Part shown: positions 23,801 to 36,738 of the stretch, in pieces | Layout: each line of letters begins with the position of its first letter | Numbering within the stretch: the first letter of the stretch is position 1 | From: Sclerotiophoma versabilis | Taxonomy: Eukaryota; Ascomycota; Dothideomycetes; Pleosporales; Didymellaceae | Assembly: GCA_012274445.1 (NCBI GenBank) | Contig: JAAROD010000093.1 | Coordinates: forward strand, 2,348,118-2,412,117 | Direction of reading: 5' to 3' | Length of the DNA: 64,000 bases | The notes under the pieces: generated by a model | What the model saw: only the letters and a program-made list of their open reading frames with translations | Told to the model about the DNA's origin: nothing | Databases searched by the model: none | Position numbers and translations under genes: made by a program

Positions 23801-26800
23801 GTACTAACCTAAGCAGGTAAGAGTAGTTATAGCTAATCTAAGACCTAATTAGAGTAGAATATATGTATATAGCTACTGTGCCTACTTCTTAAATAGAGAA
23901 TAAGTAGCTAGGTGTAATTAGAGAGGCTTTAAAGTTACTCTAAGAAGCCATATTAGGTATTTAGTAGGCTACTAAGCTACTAATATCTATAGAATATAGG
24001 TACTCTAACTTAACTAGGTAATTATAATATATAATATAACCTTTAATAAGGAGCTTTTTTATAGCAGAGATAAGTTAGATACTATTCTAGTATTAGAAGC
24101 AACTGCTATAATTAAGATACTTTATAAAACTAGTAAAATTATATATATAGAAGACGTAATTAAGCTCTCTATTATAGAAGAAGAAGATCTATTACTTAAC
24201 TTACCTACTAAGTAATAGCTTAGAGGTAAACCTCTAGAAGGAAGTTAGTTACTAGAAGGCTAGTCTAGTACTAATTAAGCTTCTAAAGATAAGACTACGC
24301 AATTAGTTAGCTTAGCTAGTAAACCAATAGAGATTTACGCAGAGTAATAAGATATAGGTCTACTCTTACCTAATTCTACGCCTAAGCCTAATAATAAGTA
24401 GCTTAGTAATAATCTAGAGGCTTCTTATATAGAGACTCTATCTAGTAACTTATAGAAAGTATACTCTACTATTAAAGAAAGCAGCTTACTAGCAGGTATT
24501 AAGGATTATAATAATCTACTTATTAGACCTAGCTCTCTAATTATTCTTATACTATCTTAGAAGGTAATAGGAGTAGGTTAACTAAGTATAAGAAGTATAG
24601 AAAGGCGTAGGGGCATAGGCATAGCTATTAGGTTAAGCTGTTAGCTCTATAACTAATAGTATAATAAGCTTAGAGAAGATAATAGAAGAGCTAATAGAGC
24701 AGGCCTATATACTATAATTAGCTTAATTTAATTAGTAGAGTATTTATAGATACTTAAACCTTTATTTAAGTATATAGAAAGGTATAGAGAGCTTAGAAGA
24801 AACCTAATTACTATATATATAGTTATTAATACCTTATCTCTATAGGCTAAGAGATTAGTTACTTAAATTAAGTAGTATATATACTATAATAAGCTCTCTC
24901 TACTCTCTAATAAATAAAAAGAGCTTATATACTACTTACTAGGCACTCTATTTTACTAGGTGTGTAAGAAAGAGATATTAATACTTATTAAAAAGTATAT
25001 ATAGGAAGAAATTAACTAACTAAGTAGCTTAGATAGGCCTTTACTGCTTAAATAGGTCTTTATATATAAGTTTAACTAAGATAGATACTTTATAAGATAT
25101 AAAGCTAGAATTTATATATATAGAGACTTATAGGCTAAGAATTTAATTAAGTTAACCTATACTATAACACTTTCTACGCAATCTTTTTATACTATAGTAG
25201 TAATAGCTGTATAGTTTAACCTTAAGCTATATTAGTATAATATAGCAGGCGCGTTTCTTAATATAAGCTGCTAGAACTAGCCTTAGGTACTCTATAAGCT
25301 GCCTAATAAGTTTAGGAAACCTAATTAGGTAGTCTGCTTACTATAAGCTCTATATAGACTATGTAATTTACTAGTCTTATAGTATAAGGAGCTGTCTAGC
25401 ATACTCTAGGCGCTTAGTTTAAAGTTATTAAAAGAAGAGCCTTACCTTTTCTTTAATAATAAGTAAAGGATAGTTCTACTTTTCTATATAGATAATATTC
25501 TTCTAGTATATTATAGAGATAATTAAGCTACTATAGAGTAGCTAATAAGCTTACTTATAGGCAAATATTAGATTAAAGATTATAGAGCTGCTAAATAGTT
25601 CCTTAGAGTTTAAATTATCTAGGATTAAGCTACTTATACTATTATACTTACGCATAACTTCTTTTATTATCTAACTAACTTAGAAGCTACTTACTTTAAG
25701 GTAGTAGCTTAGGTTCTTAGCTACCTATATAGGACTAAGCACCTAGGTATAAAGTATAGAGCTTATTCTAGGAGCTAGTTACTTATATACAGTAACGCCT
25801 TATTTACTAATAATAGTTTAACCTCTTAATCTTCTTAGGGCTATATTATATAGCTTTTTAGAGGTCTAATTATATAGAAGGTAGCTTAATAAGCTATAGT
25901 AACTACTTTAACTACTAAGGCAGAATTACTAGCTTTAGAGTATATAGCTAAGAAGAGTGTAGCTCTAAAACAATTCCTCTATAAACTATAACTTAACTTA
26001 GGTATAGTATAGAAGATCTTTTATAATAACTAGCAGACTATTTAGCTAGTAGTTAAAGAGAGTAAGTAACTTACTACCTAGCTGCGCTATATAGATATAT
26101 AAAATATATAGTTAAAATAAGAGTATACTAAGAGTACCTTTACTATTACCTATATAAAGACTAATAAAATACTAGCTAATAGGCTTATAAAAGCACTGCC
26201 TAGGTAAGCCTATAAGTGCTTTTTAGACTATCCTAACCTATTTAACATCTACCTAGATATAAATAGAGGGCAGTATACTAATTAGATAATAGAATTAAAC
26301 TAAGAAAATAAGGTAATTAATAGTAATATTTTACAGCTAAATAAGTAGCTTAATAGGTAATAATAAGCTTATTATAGGTTAGAATAAGTTATATAAGTTA
26401 TAGTTCTATAAATAAAAGCTTATTAATAGAGAAATAAAAGATTAATTTCTTAACTAACTAGAGAGAACACCCCTCTCTCTAAGGAAAAACCTAGGCTAAG
26501 CTTGCTAAACTACTAGAGGCAGCTTATTAGAGCGCACTACTAGTAGCTAATAAGCTTAACTTCTAAACTACCCCTACTAGGGAATCTAGAGCCTCTACGC
26601 ATTAATCTTACTATTATTAAGAAGCCTCTTTATTACCTAGTAGGTAACACGTAGCTTAGTTACGTGCTATAAGCTTATTAGCTACTAAAGATAAATTATA
26701 AGTAGAAATAAGTTACTTATACTAGTAGTAACTCTACTATTAAGCCTAAGCTTATTATATAGCTTAACTCTAATAGGCTTAAAAAAGGTAGAACTAAGAA

Positions 26801-28255
26801 TAAGCTATTAGACTGCTATTTATAAGCTTATTTTTAGAGATTACCTATAGCTTATAGTATAAGTGCCTAGTAGTATAGTAAAAACACCTTTTAGCCTATT
26901 AGCTGCCTAGCTAATTATAGTAAAGAGTAGCTATGCTACTTATTAGTAGTATAGCTATATAACCTCTGCAGAGGGTAGCGTAGAAAGTGCTCTTCTAGTA
27001 GAGAATAGAGATAGTAGAGTTATTATTATTATTACTGCTACTAGTACTAGTGCTAGTAGTAGTTATAGTAGTAGGGATAGAGTTAGAGACCCTAACAGAG
27101 CCCCTAGGGCTAGCAGAAGAAGCTTAGTTAGCTAAAGCTAAGCTAGCTAGGCAAGTAAGTAGCTTATAGGTAGTAGTAGTAGTGTAGATAGAGATAAGGT
27201 AGGTAGTAATAGCAGTAGTAGTGCGTGCTTTGCGCTAGGCTTTTAATTGTTTCTAAATAAAAGTTAGCTAAAAGTTTAAAAAGAGCTATAGAAAAAACAA
27301 AGAGAAGCTTATTTAGACGCTGCCTAACTACTATAAGATATAATAAGAACCTCTAATTAGACTAATTAGGCTAAAAGACTAATAAATAAGTAAATAAGGC
27401 ACTAATAAGTTACTTAAAACGTAATTTAGGTATACTTATAGCTATTTTAGATATAGACTTAGAAATTATTAAAATAGAAAGGGGTACCTGCTTATATAGC
27501 TAATAGAGCTAGTAAAGGTTAAGCCTATAGTGCGCAACCTTTACTGCAGACACTAGCCTCTAGCTACTACCTAGTTAGCTATCTAAATTATTTACTATAA
27601 CTCTTACTACGCTGGAAATAAGCTTAAAACTAACTGTTTAGACACTTATTTAGCTCTGCTACTAAAGAAGGTACTACTAACTAAGCCTAGAAGCAGCCTA
27701 CACGTAATTAAGCAGCTTAGATAGAGTAAAAAACCTATAAATAAGCTGCCTACTAGACTATAAGGAGCTCTTTTAGCTATAGTACTATAGTACTAAGGTA
27801 TAAGAGAATATAAGATAGGATTAAAGAACTAGAGATATTTAAAAAGATTAACTAAGAGGTAACTTAGGTGCTTAGACTCCTGTTTAACTCTATATTTTAG
27901 ACCTATACTACTAGAAAACTACTAAACAAGCTACTTAACTGTAATTTAGCCGCTCTCTTATTAAATCAAAGAATAACTAGAGAGTATATTACGTAATTAA
28001 GCTGCTTAGTTAGTTGTATAGAGATTAATTAGCCTAATAAATTAGCTGTAAGCTGCTTTAGAGCTAACTAGAAGCTTATTATATTAGTATAATAGTAATA
28101 AGCAACTCTAATAGTAAGTAGGAGCTTACTTTAGATAGGTTATATAACCTACACAGATTTTCTATATATATAATAGACAGCTTTTATCTAATCTTAGATA
28201 GGCACTAATTAAATACTATTAATTACCTAAGTATAGTTCTTTAAGCTTAATTATA
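20875..28255 (+). mobile_element. Ty1/copia retroelement B, RIP-degraded
   Basis: Direct 264-bp repeats at 20875-21138 and 27992-28255 end GCTTAATTATA (from ...ACA). The interior starts GTTATAAGCCTAGC, as in copia A. At 25482-25508 the plus frame reads F-Y-I-D-N-I-L-L-V (YVDDIL box). About 25860-26230 follows a copia RNase H, with T-K-A-E-L-L-A-L-E-Y (family T.AEY..L) and Y-I-K-T-N-K-I-L-A-N (for KT.DQLAD). Stops are Gln-to-stop RIP changes. The polymerase region is the reverse-complement homologue of copia A, though the LTRs differ. About 1.7 kb follows RNase H. The flanks TATTA and TTATT do not match exactly. Confidence 0.8.
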
Positions 28256-31200
28256 TTATTTACTATATTAGGTATATCTTCTTCTCTTCTAGATAAAGTG
28301 TCTACTTAGTTATTAACTTTCTCTAGCTAGTATATAAAGGTTAGGTTAAACTAGCTAAGAAAGCTTAACTATTAGATATAGTATTCTATTAGAAGTTTAG
28401 ATTTATAGAAGTATTTTAGATTCTTATAGTCTATAATAACTATAAAGTTCTTAACTTACTTTAGCTTAGTATTCTATTTCTATAGGTACTTAATAACTAC
28501 TAGTATTTTCTTCTTATAGATTATATAGTATACCTCTACTTTAGAATTCTTAGTAGAGAAGTAAGCTACTATTTAAAAACTACTATATTTACTAAACTAG
28601 GAGAGTACTGCTTCTATTACCTATCTAGAGGCGTTATATTCTAGAACTATCTTTAGATCTAGGTTAAACTTAGCTAGAGTAGGTTCTATAATAAAGGCTT
28701 TCTTTATTATTTTAAAGGCCTTATATTAGGTTAGTCTTTATTTAAAGTTAGAGTTCTTTTTAGTTAACTTTATTAAAGGTTCTACTATAAATAAGAATTT
28801 TTTAATAAACTATTAGTAGAAGTTAGTAAATCTAAGGAAACTTTAGATACCTTTTACTATTTTAAAGGCTTTCTATACCTTAATTACTATAACCTTCTCT
28901 AGGTCTATTCTACTACTCTTTTTAGCTTTAATAATAAATCTAAGATATTTAGTAAACTAAATAAAGAACTTACTCTTCTCTATATCTAGATATAGGCTAG
29001 CTTTACCTAGTTTTTATATAATCTTAAGTACCTTCTATTTATATTCTTTTTAACTTCTACTTAAGTAAATTAGTATATTATTAATATAAGTAGATTACTA
29101 TTTATTAAGGTATTCTTAGAGTATTTAGTTAATATACTATTAGAAGGTGCTAGAAGTATTTACTAACCTAAATAGTATTACTAACTATTTATAGAAGCTA
29201 AAGTAGGTCTAGAAGGTAGTTTTCTATTTATTTCTATCTACTATATAGATCTTATAGAAGGCTTAGATTATATTAACCTTAGTAAACTACTTTACTTTTA
29301 AGATCTAAGATAGTATTTTATATATTAATAAAAGAAGATATAAGTTCTTTTTTAAAATAGTATTTAGTACTTAGAAGTCTATATAGAACTTTAGTTCTCT
29401 ACCTAGTTTCTTTATAAAGAGAATTAGAGCTAATATACTTAACTTACTAACCTATATAAATTATTTATTTAGGTAGCTAGTTAGTTATTACCTAAGTACT
29501 AAAGGCTCTTTTCTTAAAATATTATAAAGTAGACTCTAGAGAATAGTAGCTAGGTTCTTATTTTCTTCTATTAACTTTATAGAGTAGTTTATATCTAGGC
29601 CTTAGTAGAAAGTATTCTTATTAGCTTTTATTTTTAGAAATATCTAGTATTTAATTTTTATATAGTCTAGTAAAACTATTTATAGGTTTATTAACTCTTT
29701 TTTCTTAAGTACTTTCTAAATATCTACTATTAAAGTAGAAAAGACTATAGTATTTAGGTTTTTATAAGACTACTTTTATAAAGCCTAGAATAGAGCTAGG
29801 TTTACCTATTATATAACCTAGTTAGGTGTAATTTCTTCTTAGCTTCTTACTTATATTTTAGAGAAGTATATAAATATTAAGTTTTTTATAGGTACTAGTA
29901 TTATATTATACTAGTCTATTTAGAGCTATTCTAGTATAAGGTTATACTCTTCTTTATCTTCTAGAATATAAGCCTATATAGTTTCTTTATATCTATCTAT
30001 ATCTAAATTAAACTTAGTTACTTCTATAATCTATAATACTTTTCTAGTAATACTAGTTATTCTTCTCTTATAAGCTTAGGTATATAATAGTTTATATTTT
30101 CTTATAAATCTAAAGAAAATAATTCTATAGGTTAGATAACTAGTATTAATTAGTATATATACTATAGCTGTCTTATCTACTAGTATATAGAGGGATATAG
30201 GTTTACTATCTAGCTACTACTAGTAGAATTCTCTAAAAGATTTATTTTTCTTTACTTTTTTACTTCTTAACTCCTATCTACGTCTATAGGCAGAAGTAGC
30301 TAGTTTTCTAAGTTAGATTCTTTTAATTTAGAGATTTCTTTTAGAGTATTAGTTATAGCTATAGCTTTTACCTAGATACTATTAGGCCTTTTTACTAGTC
30401 TAGGTTTATATTAGTTTATATAGTAGCTATTCTTTCTATAATATATATACTAGTTATTAGACCTTTACTTTTCTTTTATTTCTTAATACTACTATTCTAC
30501 TTTCTTATAGTTATCTAGTTCTATATAACTAATATAGGCCTTAGTAGCCTTCTAATCTATTTTATTATTATTATTAAGTTTTTTATTACTTTTATTAAAG
30601 TATCTATTAATATAACCTTATACTTATTATATATTAATATTTACCTTAAAGACTTTTACTATAAGTACCTAAAGGTTTTATTTTTTTATAATATTTACTT
30701 ATAGAATTTTTTCTTAGAAATTTAGGCAGAGTACTAATATATACCTTATCTTAAGGTTCTACGTATTATTTTCTTCTACTATATTTTATACTAGTTAGAT
30801 AAATTCTATATTAAAGGTTTTTAGAGACTAATTTTTTTTTTCTATAATTATTTAGAGCTTCTAATATAAGTATTTCTTAATTAAAGAGTCTTTATACTAC
30901 TTATCTAGAAATACTTAGAAATTATTTATTATTCTATTTAGGTTCTAATCTTTCTATAAAAGACCTATATATATAGCTTATTCTTCTAGATAGTTAAATA
31001 TATATACTACTCTAATACTAGAGTAGATTTCTAGTAATATAAGTTTATTAACTATCTAGAATCTAAATATCTAGTATACTTATCTGTTTCTACTAAACTT
31101 CTCTATATCTAGAAGTTTAGTTAGTTAAAAAGAGTAGTAATACCTAATATTAGGTATTACTATTATAAATAAAGTATTAGAGTTTAAGTTCTATTAACTT

Positions 31201-31884
31201 ATAAGCTACTGTACTTAAGTTTCTACTAGGTAGGTAATATATTTCTAGAGTTAGTTATCTTAAGACTTCTTAGAAGCGCTTATTAGAACTAGTAGCTTAG
31301 CGCTAGGTAGTACTAATATATTCTCTAGTAATTATAACTATAGTAGATAGTTTACTAGGTTTATTATAGCTCTACTTAGAGCCTCTTCTTACTATTTCTT
31401 AGAGAGAGTTATAGTAGCTTAGTGTTATACTTTACTATAGATATTTAACCTTAAGTTATTTCTATTATATAGCTTAATTCAAAAGTTTAATAGGTACCTT
31501 ATAGTATTATTAGTAGTGCTATCTAACCTAAGTAGTACTCTTTAGTATATATTAGTAAAAGAAAAGAGTAATTTAATTTAATTATAAGAAGCTAGCTGCT
31601 AAGAGCTATATATAAGTAGAAACTAAATAGATTTAATACCTATCTACTAGTATAAAGTCTTATATATAAGTACTAGAAGGTAGAAGGTATATAGAACCTA
31701 TTTATAGAATTTATAATTCTCTAGTAGCCTTTATAGTAGTAAGGTAGGCTCTAGTCTAGAGAGTTTAGAAGGCTTATTATAGAAACTAGAATTACTAAAG
31801 TTCTACTAAGAACCTATAGGGCTAGAGTATAATTAGCTAGAGCGCTTAAGGCCTTCTATACACTAAGGTACTAGTCTAGAGCCT
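28256..31884 (-). mobile_element. Gypsy B relic, main part
   Basis: Minus-strand retroelement remains. At 29059-29091 the frame reads T-Y-I-N-N-I-L-I-Y-L, a gypsy reverse transcriptase YIDDIL box with Asp changed to Asn. Protease and gag would lie towards 31 kb. The right boundary is uncertain. It differs enough in sequence from gypsy A to be another family or subfamily. Confidence 0.6.
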
Positions 31885-32228
31885 AGCCTATTATAGTTAT
31901 ATATATTCTAAAAAATCTATAATATTCTATAATATACTAGGCTAAAATAATACTAGAATATTAGAACCTATATAGAATATTTATTAGTATATAGTAAGTA
32001 GGAATATAACTCTTATAGTTTATATTTAACCTTATTAATTAAGTTTATCTTTAGAATCTTAACTTTAACTCTTAAGCTAGATAGTCTACTCTATACTACT
32101 TATTATTAATCTTTATTATTATAGTATTTTACTAGGTAATAACCTAACCTAATCTACTACGCGCTATTTATACCTAAGAACTAATAGAATTAGTACTTAT
32201 AGTCTTTAACTAAAGTATAACTTTAATA
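31885..32228 (-). repeat. Variant R LTR fragment (R2)
   Basis: 31993-32228 is the reverse complement of the first half of the R LTR, ending CTTTAATA. The palindrome-bearing half is replaced by a sequence (31895-31992) shared with 53285-53375. Both copies have the same junction, so this is an LTR subfamily and not a random truncation. Confidence 0.6.
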
Positions 32229-32427
32229 GTACTTAGTAAATAGAGAATTAACTATATCTACTATATTAGTAAGCTAGAGTAAGTAATCTTACTTATCTAG
32301 CTTTAGTATTAGTATTATACTAAATAATTATCTTCTTCTTAGTACTAGTTAGCTTTATTATATTAAGCTTATAATTATATTATAAAGAGGTTCTAGTAAG
32401 CTATATACCTAGAGTACTTTAAGATAC

Positions 32428-32927
32428 TATTAAAGTTATACTATTAAGTAAAGCTTATAAGTACTCTTTATATTACTTCTTAGAAATAAGTACTAGTATA
32501 GAAGAGTCTATAAGAGTTAAGGCTATTACCTAGTAAAATTTTATAATACTAGAAAGTAATAAAAAGTAGTATAGAGTAGACTATCTAGCTTTAGAGTTAT
32601 AGTTAAGATTCTAAAGATAAACTTAATTAACTAAGTTAAATTTAATACTATAAGAGTAGTATTCTTATATACTATATACTTACTAGAAGATAGTACTTAT
32701 TAATAAGTAACTAGAGTTAGTCTAATAAAGTATATAGTATTACTTACTAATAAGTAATAAAATATAAGACTTTTTAATAAGTAGAATATATATATTCTAC
32801 TTATTAATAAGTATATTATATAACTATATAAAGAGAGATTCTTTCTAACTTTTCTTCTAGTTTCTAAGTAAGAGCTCTAGTTAGCTACTTAATTACTATA
32901 CTACTTTATCTATGTAGGATTTTAATA
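32428..32927 (+). mobile_element. Solo R LTR, 500 bp, TSD GATAC
   Basis: Starts TATTAAAG and ends TTTTAATA, with a perfect 5-bp duplication GATAC at 32423-32427 and 32928-32932. Heavily RIP-damaged; palindromes at about 32698-32815. Confidence 0.88.
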
Positions 32928-33261
32928 GATACCTAGTATATTACTATAGTATATTATATATATATTATACTTATAAGTATAAGATTAAATATATATTATA
33001 ATATTAAGATCTAGCTTAAAGATTCTATAAATAAGTTTTTTATTTAGCTTAGTATTATTTAACTTCTTATATTTATAGTACGTACTAAGATCTTATTAGT
33101 ATAAATACGCAGATATTTTGATTTATACTAAATAGATTAAAATTTAGTTAGTGTTTCTAATACTAAGAGATTGCCTTATTCTTAGCAGTTTTTACTCTTT
33201 GTAGTTTATTACGTTATAACTAAAGTAATTATAATATTCTACTAAGATTCTTTCTTCGCAA

Positions 33262-34011
33262 TTAGACCTTTACTTCTTTGCCCCTTTCGAACCCGGCCCA
33301 TCTCGGAAACGTATCAGTAAATATGCCCATAGAGTCCAGCATTCTCCCTACGCTCTGGTTAATTATATCGTCAAGGCTCTTTGGTTGCGTATAGAAGGCT
33401 GGCATAGGTGGGAAAATAACAGCCCCTGCCCGACGCAACGCAAGCATGTTCTCAAGATGAATCTCATTCAAAGGTGTCTCCCGTACGACGAGTACAAGCT
33501 TTCGGTCTTCCTTAAGACTGACATCGGCCGCACGTGCAATCAAGTCTTCACCCAATCCACATCGAACTGCTGCGAGAGTTTTCATGCTGCAGGGGACAAT
33601 GATCATGCCGTCGTGTTGGAACGAACCGGAAGCGGGAGGAGCAGACACATCGCGGGGGCCGTATGTTTTGGTAGCGAGTTCGGCAATCTCGGCAGCACCA
33701 AGCGGTGTTTCATATTTGAGAGTTGCGTGGGCCCACTTGGAAATGACGAGATGAGTTTCGATGTTGAGTTCTTTTAGGATCTGAAGAATTCGAATCGCGT
33801 AGATAATCCCAGTAGCGCCTGTAACTCCCACAACGACTCTACGTGGGCGTGCGGGCATATACGATACGGATGTGTGAGCTTCGGAAGAACGAGTGCCATG
33901 GGGCGGCCGAGAAGATTGATGGCGAGTGAAAGATGCCGACCCTCGGAGTCGTGCAATGGGATAGAAGTTGCGGGAGGTTCCCAATCGATAGAGTGTGCTT
34001 TGTGTGAACAT
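33262..34011 (-). CDS. PAD1: Flavin prenyltransferase, UbiX/Pad1 family, mitochondrial
   Basis: Makes prenylated FMN, the cofactor of UbiD-type decarboxylases, from FMN and dimethylallyl phosphate. The chosen start gives 249 residues, close to yeast Pad1. An Arg/Ser-rich, acid-free N-terminus (about 1-36) reads as a mitochondrial presequence. GVTGATG (62-68), S-K-W-A, the C-S-M-K-T-L block (141-146), R-A-A-D-V-x-L-K-E and RETPLNEIHLENM (177-189) are the family's FMN- and phosphate-binding motifs, all intact. There are no introns. An in-frame start at 34143 would add 44 residues, but residues after the inner Met look like a better presequence. It is divergent from the UbiD gene across about 1 kb, which fits joint expression. 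Base composition is normal and unaffected by RIP. Confidence 0.9.
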   Translation of the reverse strand: MFTQSTLYRLGTSRNFYPIARLRGSASFTRHQSSRPPHGTRSSEAHTSVSYMPARPRRVVVGVTGATGIIYAIRILQILKELNIETHLVISKWAHATLKYETPLGAAEIAELATKTYGPRDVSAPPASGSFQHDGMIIVPCSMKTLAAVRCGLGEDLIARAADVSLKEDRKLVLVVRETPLNEIHLENMLALRRAGAVIFPPMPAFYTQPKSLDDIINQSVGRMLDSMGIFTDTFPRWAGFERGKEVKV

Positions 34012-34395
34012 GATGGCAATGTTGTTGACAGCTATGAGGAAGTGCCGCAATGACCTAGATACTTGGTTGGCATCGGATGTCCCCGCATATCTGCGTAATG
34101 ACCACCTCTCAGCACCTAGTGTCTTGAAGCGGAAGAGGCTCAACCGCGGTGCTCAGCCAGTCTAGTCAAGGTGATACAAGGGGGCAGTCTGAGCGAATTG
34201 GAATACGAGTTCACCACACCCGGGGTTCGTCTCTTGTAATAGATCACTAGATGCTCAGTGCTAGCAAGATCATGTCCAAGTCTGCTCAGACGCTCCCCTT
34301 GTTGATGTACTGGTACTACTCTTTCAATTGCCGACCGATATCGGTTCTGGTTTTTACATATCATTTCTTCAAAGCGCACATTCGTCGTCACAGAC

Positions 34396-34593
34396 ACCTA
34401 CCTAATATGTACTAGCGCTGTGCAGGGGCTACAGATTTATTAATCTTTCTAACAGCGAGTGCTGCAAACTAATGCCCTTTGCGATTAGCTGCATCTACAT
34501 AGCGTAAGCACAAATCCAGTGTTTTAGAATGTAACTATGCGCTTTCAGCAAATGATATGTAAGAACTAGAAGCTAATTTCGGTCGGTACTATA
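34396..34593 (+). repeat. Dispersed repeat X, copy 1
   Basis: About 200 bp starting ACCTACCTAATATGTACTAGCG and ending in GGTCGGTACT. It is similar along its length, in the same orientation, to 44954-45156. It lies in the divergent promoter region of the UbiX and UbiD genes. Not RIP-damaged. Confidence 0.7.
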
Positions 34594-34598
34594 TCTTA

Positions 34599-34748
34599 GG
34601 GCCTAACGGCTAGTTGCAGTTCCGCAGCGGTGTAGATTTTAGCGTATTAGATTTCGGCGTCTTAGATCTTAGTGTTAAATTTCAGTGTTGAATTTCAGTG
34701 TTGGGTTTGAGTTATAGATTATAGCGTTGCAGATTATAGGGGGTTAAA
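34599..34748 (+). repeat. Dispersed repeat Y, copy 1, with short internal iterations
   Basis: Opens with GCCTAACGGCTAG and then repeats a loose 14-16 bp unit of the type TTAGATTTYAGYGTT six to eight times. An inverted copy is at 40062-40203. It is immediately downstream of repeat X. Confidence 0.65.
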
Positions 34749-35007
34749 TTGTCATTGCGGGCTCTCGAACAAGTCAGCGAGGAGGTCTAAGCCTCTCCGG
34801 TTCGCTTATAAGCCTACAATGTGTAATAACATCTAGTAAAGGCCCGAAACGAGGTCAGCACAGATTCCTATCGTTCCTGGCGATTACATCAGTTCGTGTC
34901 GCATGATAGGGACCCAGGCCTTGCTTTCTGATCACCTCATTTTGCATGTTAAGGTGAGTCGAGTACTGCCCTACCTGCCAGAATTTTTTCAACAACGCAA
35001 CTGCCTC

Positions 35008-36738
35008 ATGCGATCTATACTGGGGTTCTCTCGAAGCAGCAGATTCGGCTCTATGCTTTCTTCCTTCTTGCGGGCGAGACTCTGCCAACGCTCGTATCCA
35101 GCCAATCGCCTCCACCAGTCGCACATTCATACTAGAGTTCCTTGCTCCGAAGCTGCACAAGTTGACTTCCGTCAGTTCATTGAATTGCTACGTCACGATA
35201 ATGATCTCGCGGAAATCAACCGCGAGATCGACCCGCATCTGGAGGCTGCCGCTATTGTGCGAAGAGTAGCCGAAGTTAAGGGCAAAGCACCTTTGTTCAA
35301 CAACATCAAGGGCGCTGAGCCTGGAGGGTTATTCCGCATATTCGGCAATGCTGCTTCTCTACGCAATTCGACAAAGGAACGATATGGCCGAATCGCGCGA
35401 ACATTTGGGTTGAAGCCCACTGCGAGCTGGAAAGATATTTCGTTGCGGCTTGCGTGGGGCGCCACTGCTCCTGCACAACCGCCCCGAGTGTTGCCTACAG
35501 GGCCATGCAAAGCGAACATGTTAAGAGGAGACAAGGTGGACCTGCACAAGATACCTGCTCCGAAGCTGCACATGGACGATGGAGGTAAGTATCTCCAAAC
35601 GTACGGAGTCCACATCCTTCAAACGCCAGATGGACGATGGAGCAACTGGTCCATCTTTCGAGGAATGATCCATGATAGCAAGAACTTAGTCTGCCTTGTA
35701 GGCAACGGGCAGCACGTATCTATCATCAGAGATGAATGGCTTGCACGCGGACATACTAAAATTCCCTGGGCGCTAGCATTTGGTGTGCCGCCAGCCGCTA
35801 ACTTCGTAGCCGGGCTTCCTCTACCAGAAGGAGTTTCGGAGGCCGAATTTACCGGAGCTCTGGTTGGGCAGCCATTGGACCTGGTGAAATGCGAGATGAG
35901 CGATCTACTTGTGCCAGCGAGCAGTGAGATAGTCTTTGAGGGGACGATGTCATTAACGGAAAAGGGGGATGAAGGTCCATTCGGTGATGCACTTGCCGTA
36001 GTATTTGACGGAAACAAGCAACGACATCCATTGTTTCACGTGGATATGATTACATACCGGGATAATCCAATACTTCCCATCTCAGTGCCGGGGAAGATTT
36101 GCGACGAATCGGTGAGTGAAGAATCTTCTTCTAGAACATAATTCGAAAGCTATGAAAGTGCAACTAATAAAATAATGACGATTTCATAGCATACAACCGC
36201 CGCATTAGCCTCTGTCGAGATACTCGCGCTCTGTCGAAAAATCGGGCTTCCAGTTCTCTCTGCCTGTGTACCGCTTGAAAGCTACGGAACTTGGTGCGCT
36301 CTCCAAATTGACACAGAAGCTCTCTGCCATCTCCATACCACTGCACCAGCGTTTCGTCGCATGCTCGGAAGCTATCTGTTCAACAACAAGTCCTGCATGC
36401 TCATCAATCGTCTCATTCTCGTTGGCAAAGACATTGATGTTTACTCTTTCGAATCAGTGACTTGGGCGCTCGCAACACGCTGCCGTCCTGGGGTAGATGA
36501 GGAGATTTTTGAGGACGTTGCAAGCTTCCCGATGACACCGTACATGAGCCATGGCAGAGGTCCGAAAGGCAATGAGAGACAAGGGGGGAAGGTTGTCAGC
36601 GATTGTGTGTTGCAGATGGAATACGACCGCGGTTCTCGTGCAACATTCAGTACGGTAGGATTTCAGACGAGTTACCCCGACGAGTTGAGGAAAAAAGTGG
36701 AGCAGAGCTGGGTGGACATGGGGTTCGATGAGGTTTGA
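35008..36738 (+). CDS. FDC1: Prenyl-FMN-dependent decarboxylase, UbiD/Fdc1 family
   Basis: Exons are 35008-36111 and 36190-36738. The 78-bp intron (GTGAGT...CATAG) is phase 0 and restores the family block C-D-E-S-H-T-T. Product 550 residues: a putative mitochondrial leader of about 45, then a body collinear with yeast Fdc1 (503 aa). It decarboxylates alpha,beta-unsaturated or aromatic acids by cycloaddition to prenyl-FMN. Visible motifs include GGKYLQTYG, NWSIFRGM (cofactor-binding Arg), FGVPPAA, the KCE..DL and SEIVFEG acidic residues, EGPFG, YRDNPILP near the splice site and R-QGGKVVSDC near the end. Alternative starts are 34903 (uninterrupted frame) and 35053. Divergent from the UbiX gene that supplies its cofactor. 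Ferulic/cinnamic acid is the usual substrate class; the real one is not visible here. Confidence 0.9.

Noticed and set aside
20875..28255. Perfect target duplication for copia B
   Set aside because: Flanks TATTA and TTATT are similar in this AT-rich context but not identical; boundaries may be off by a base or two.
33385..33777. Plus-strand frame opposite the UbiX gene
   Set aside because: Shadow of the well-supported minus-strand UbiX coding sequence.
34749..34830. tRNA-like stretch with GGTTCG and paired flanks
   Set aside because: No full cloverleaf or A/B box pair could be drawn; more likely part of a decayed repeat.
35193..36031. Minus-strand frames of 60-140 codons over the UbiD exon
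   Set aside because: Antisense shadows; no domain pattern, while the plus strand is clearly UbiD.
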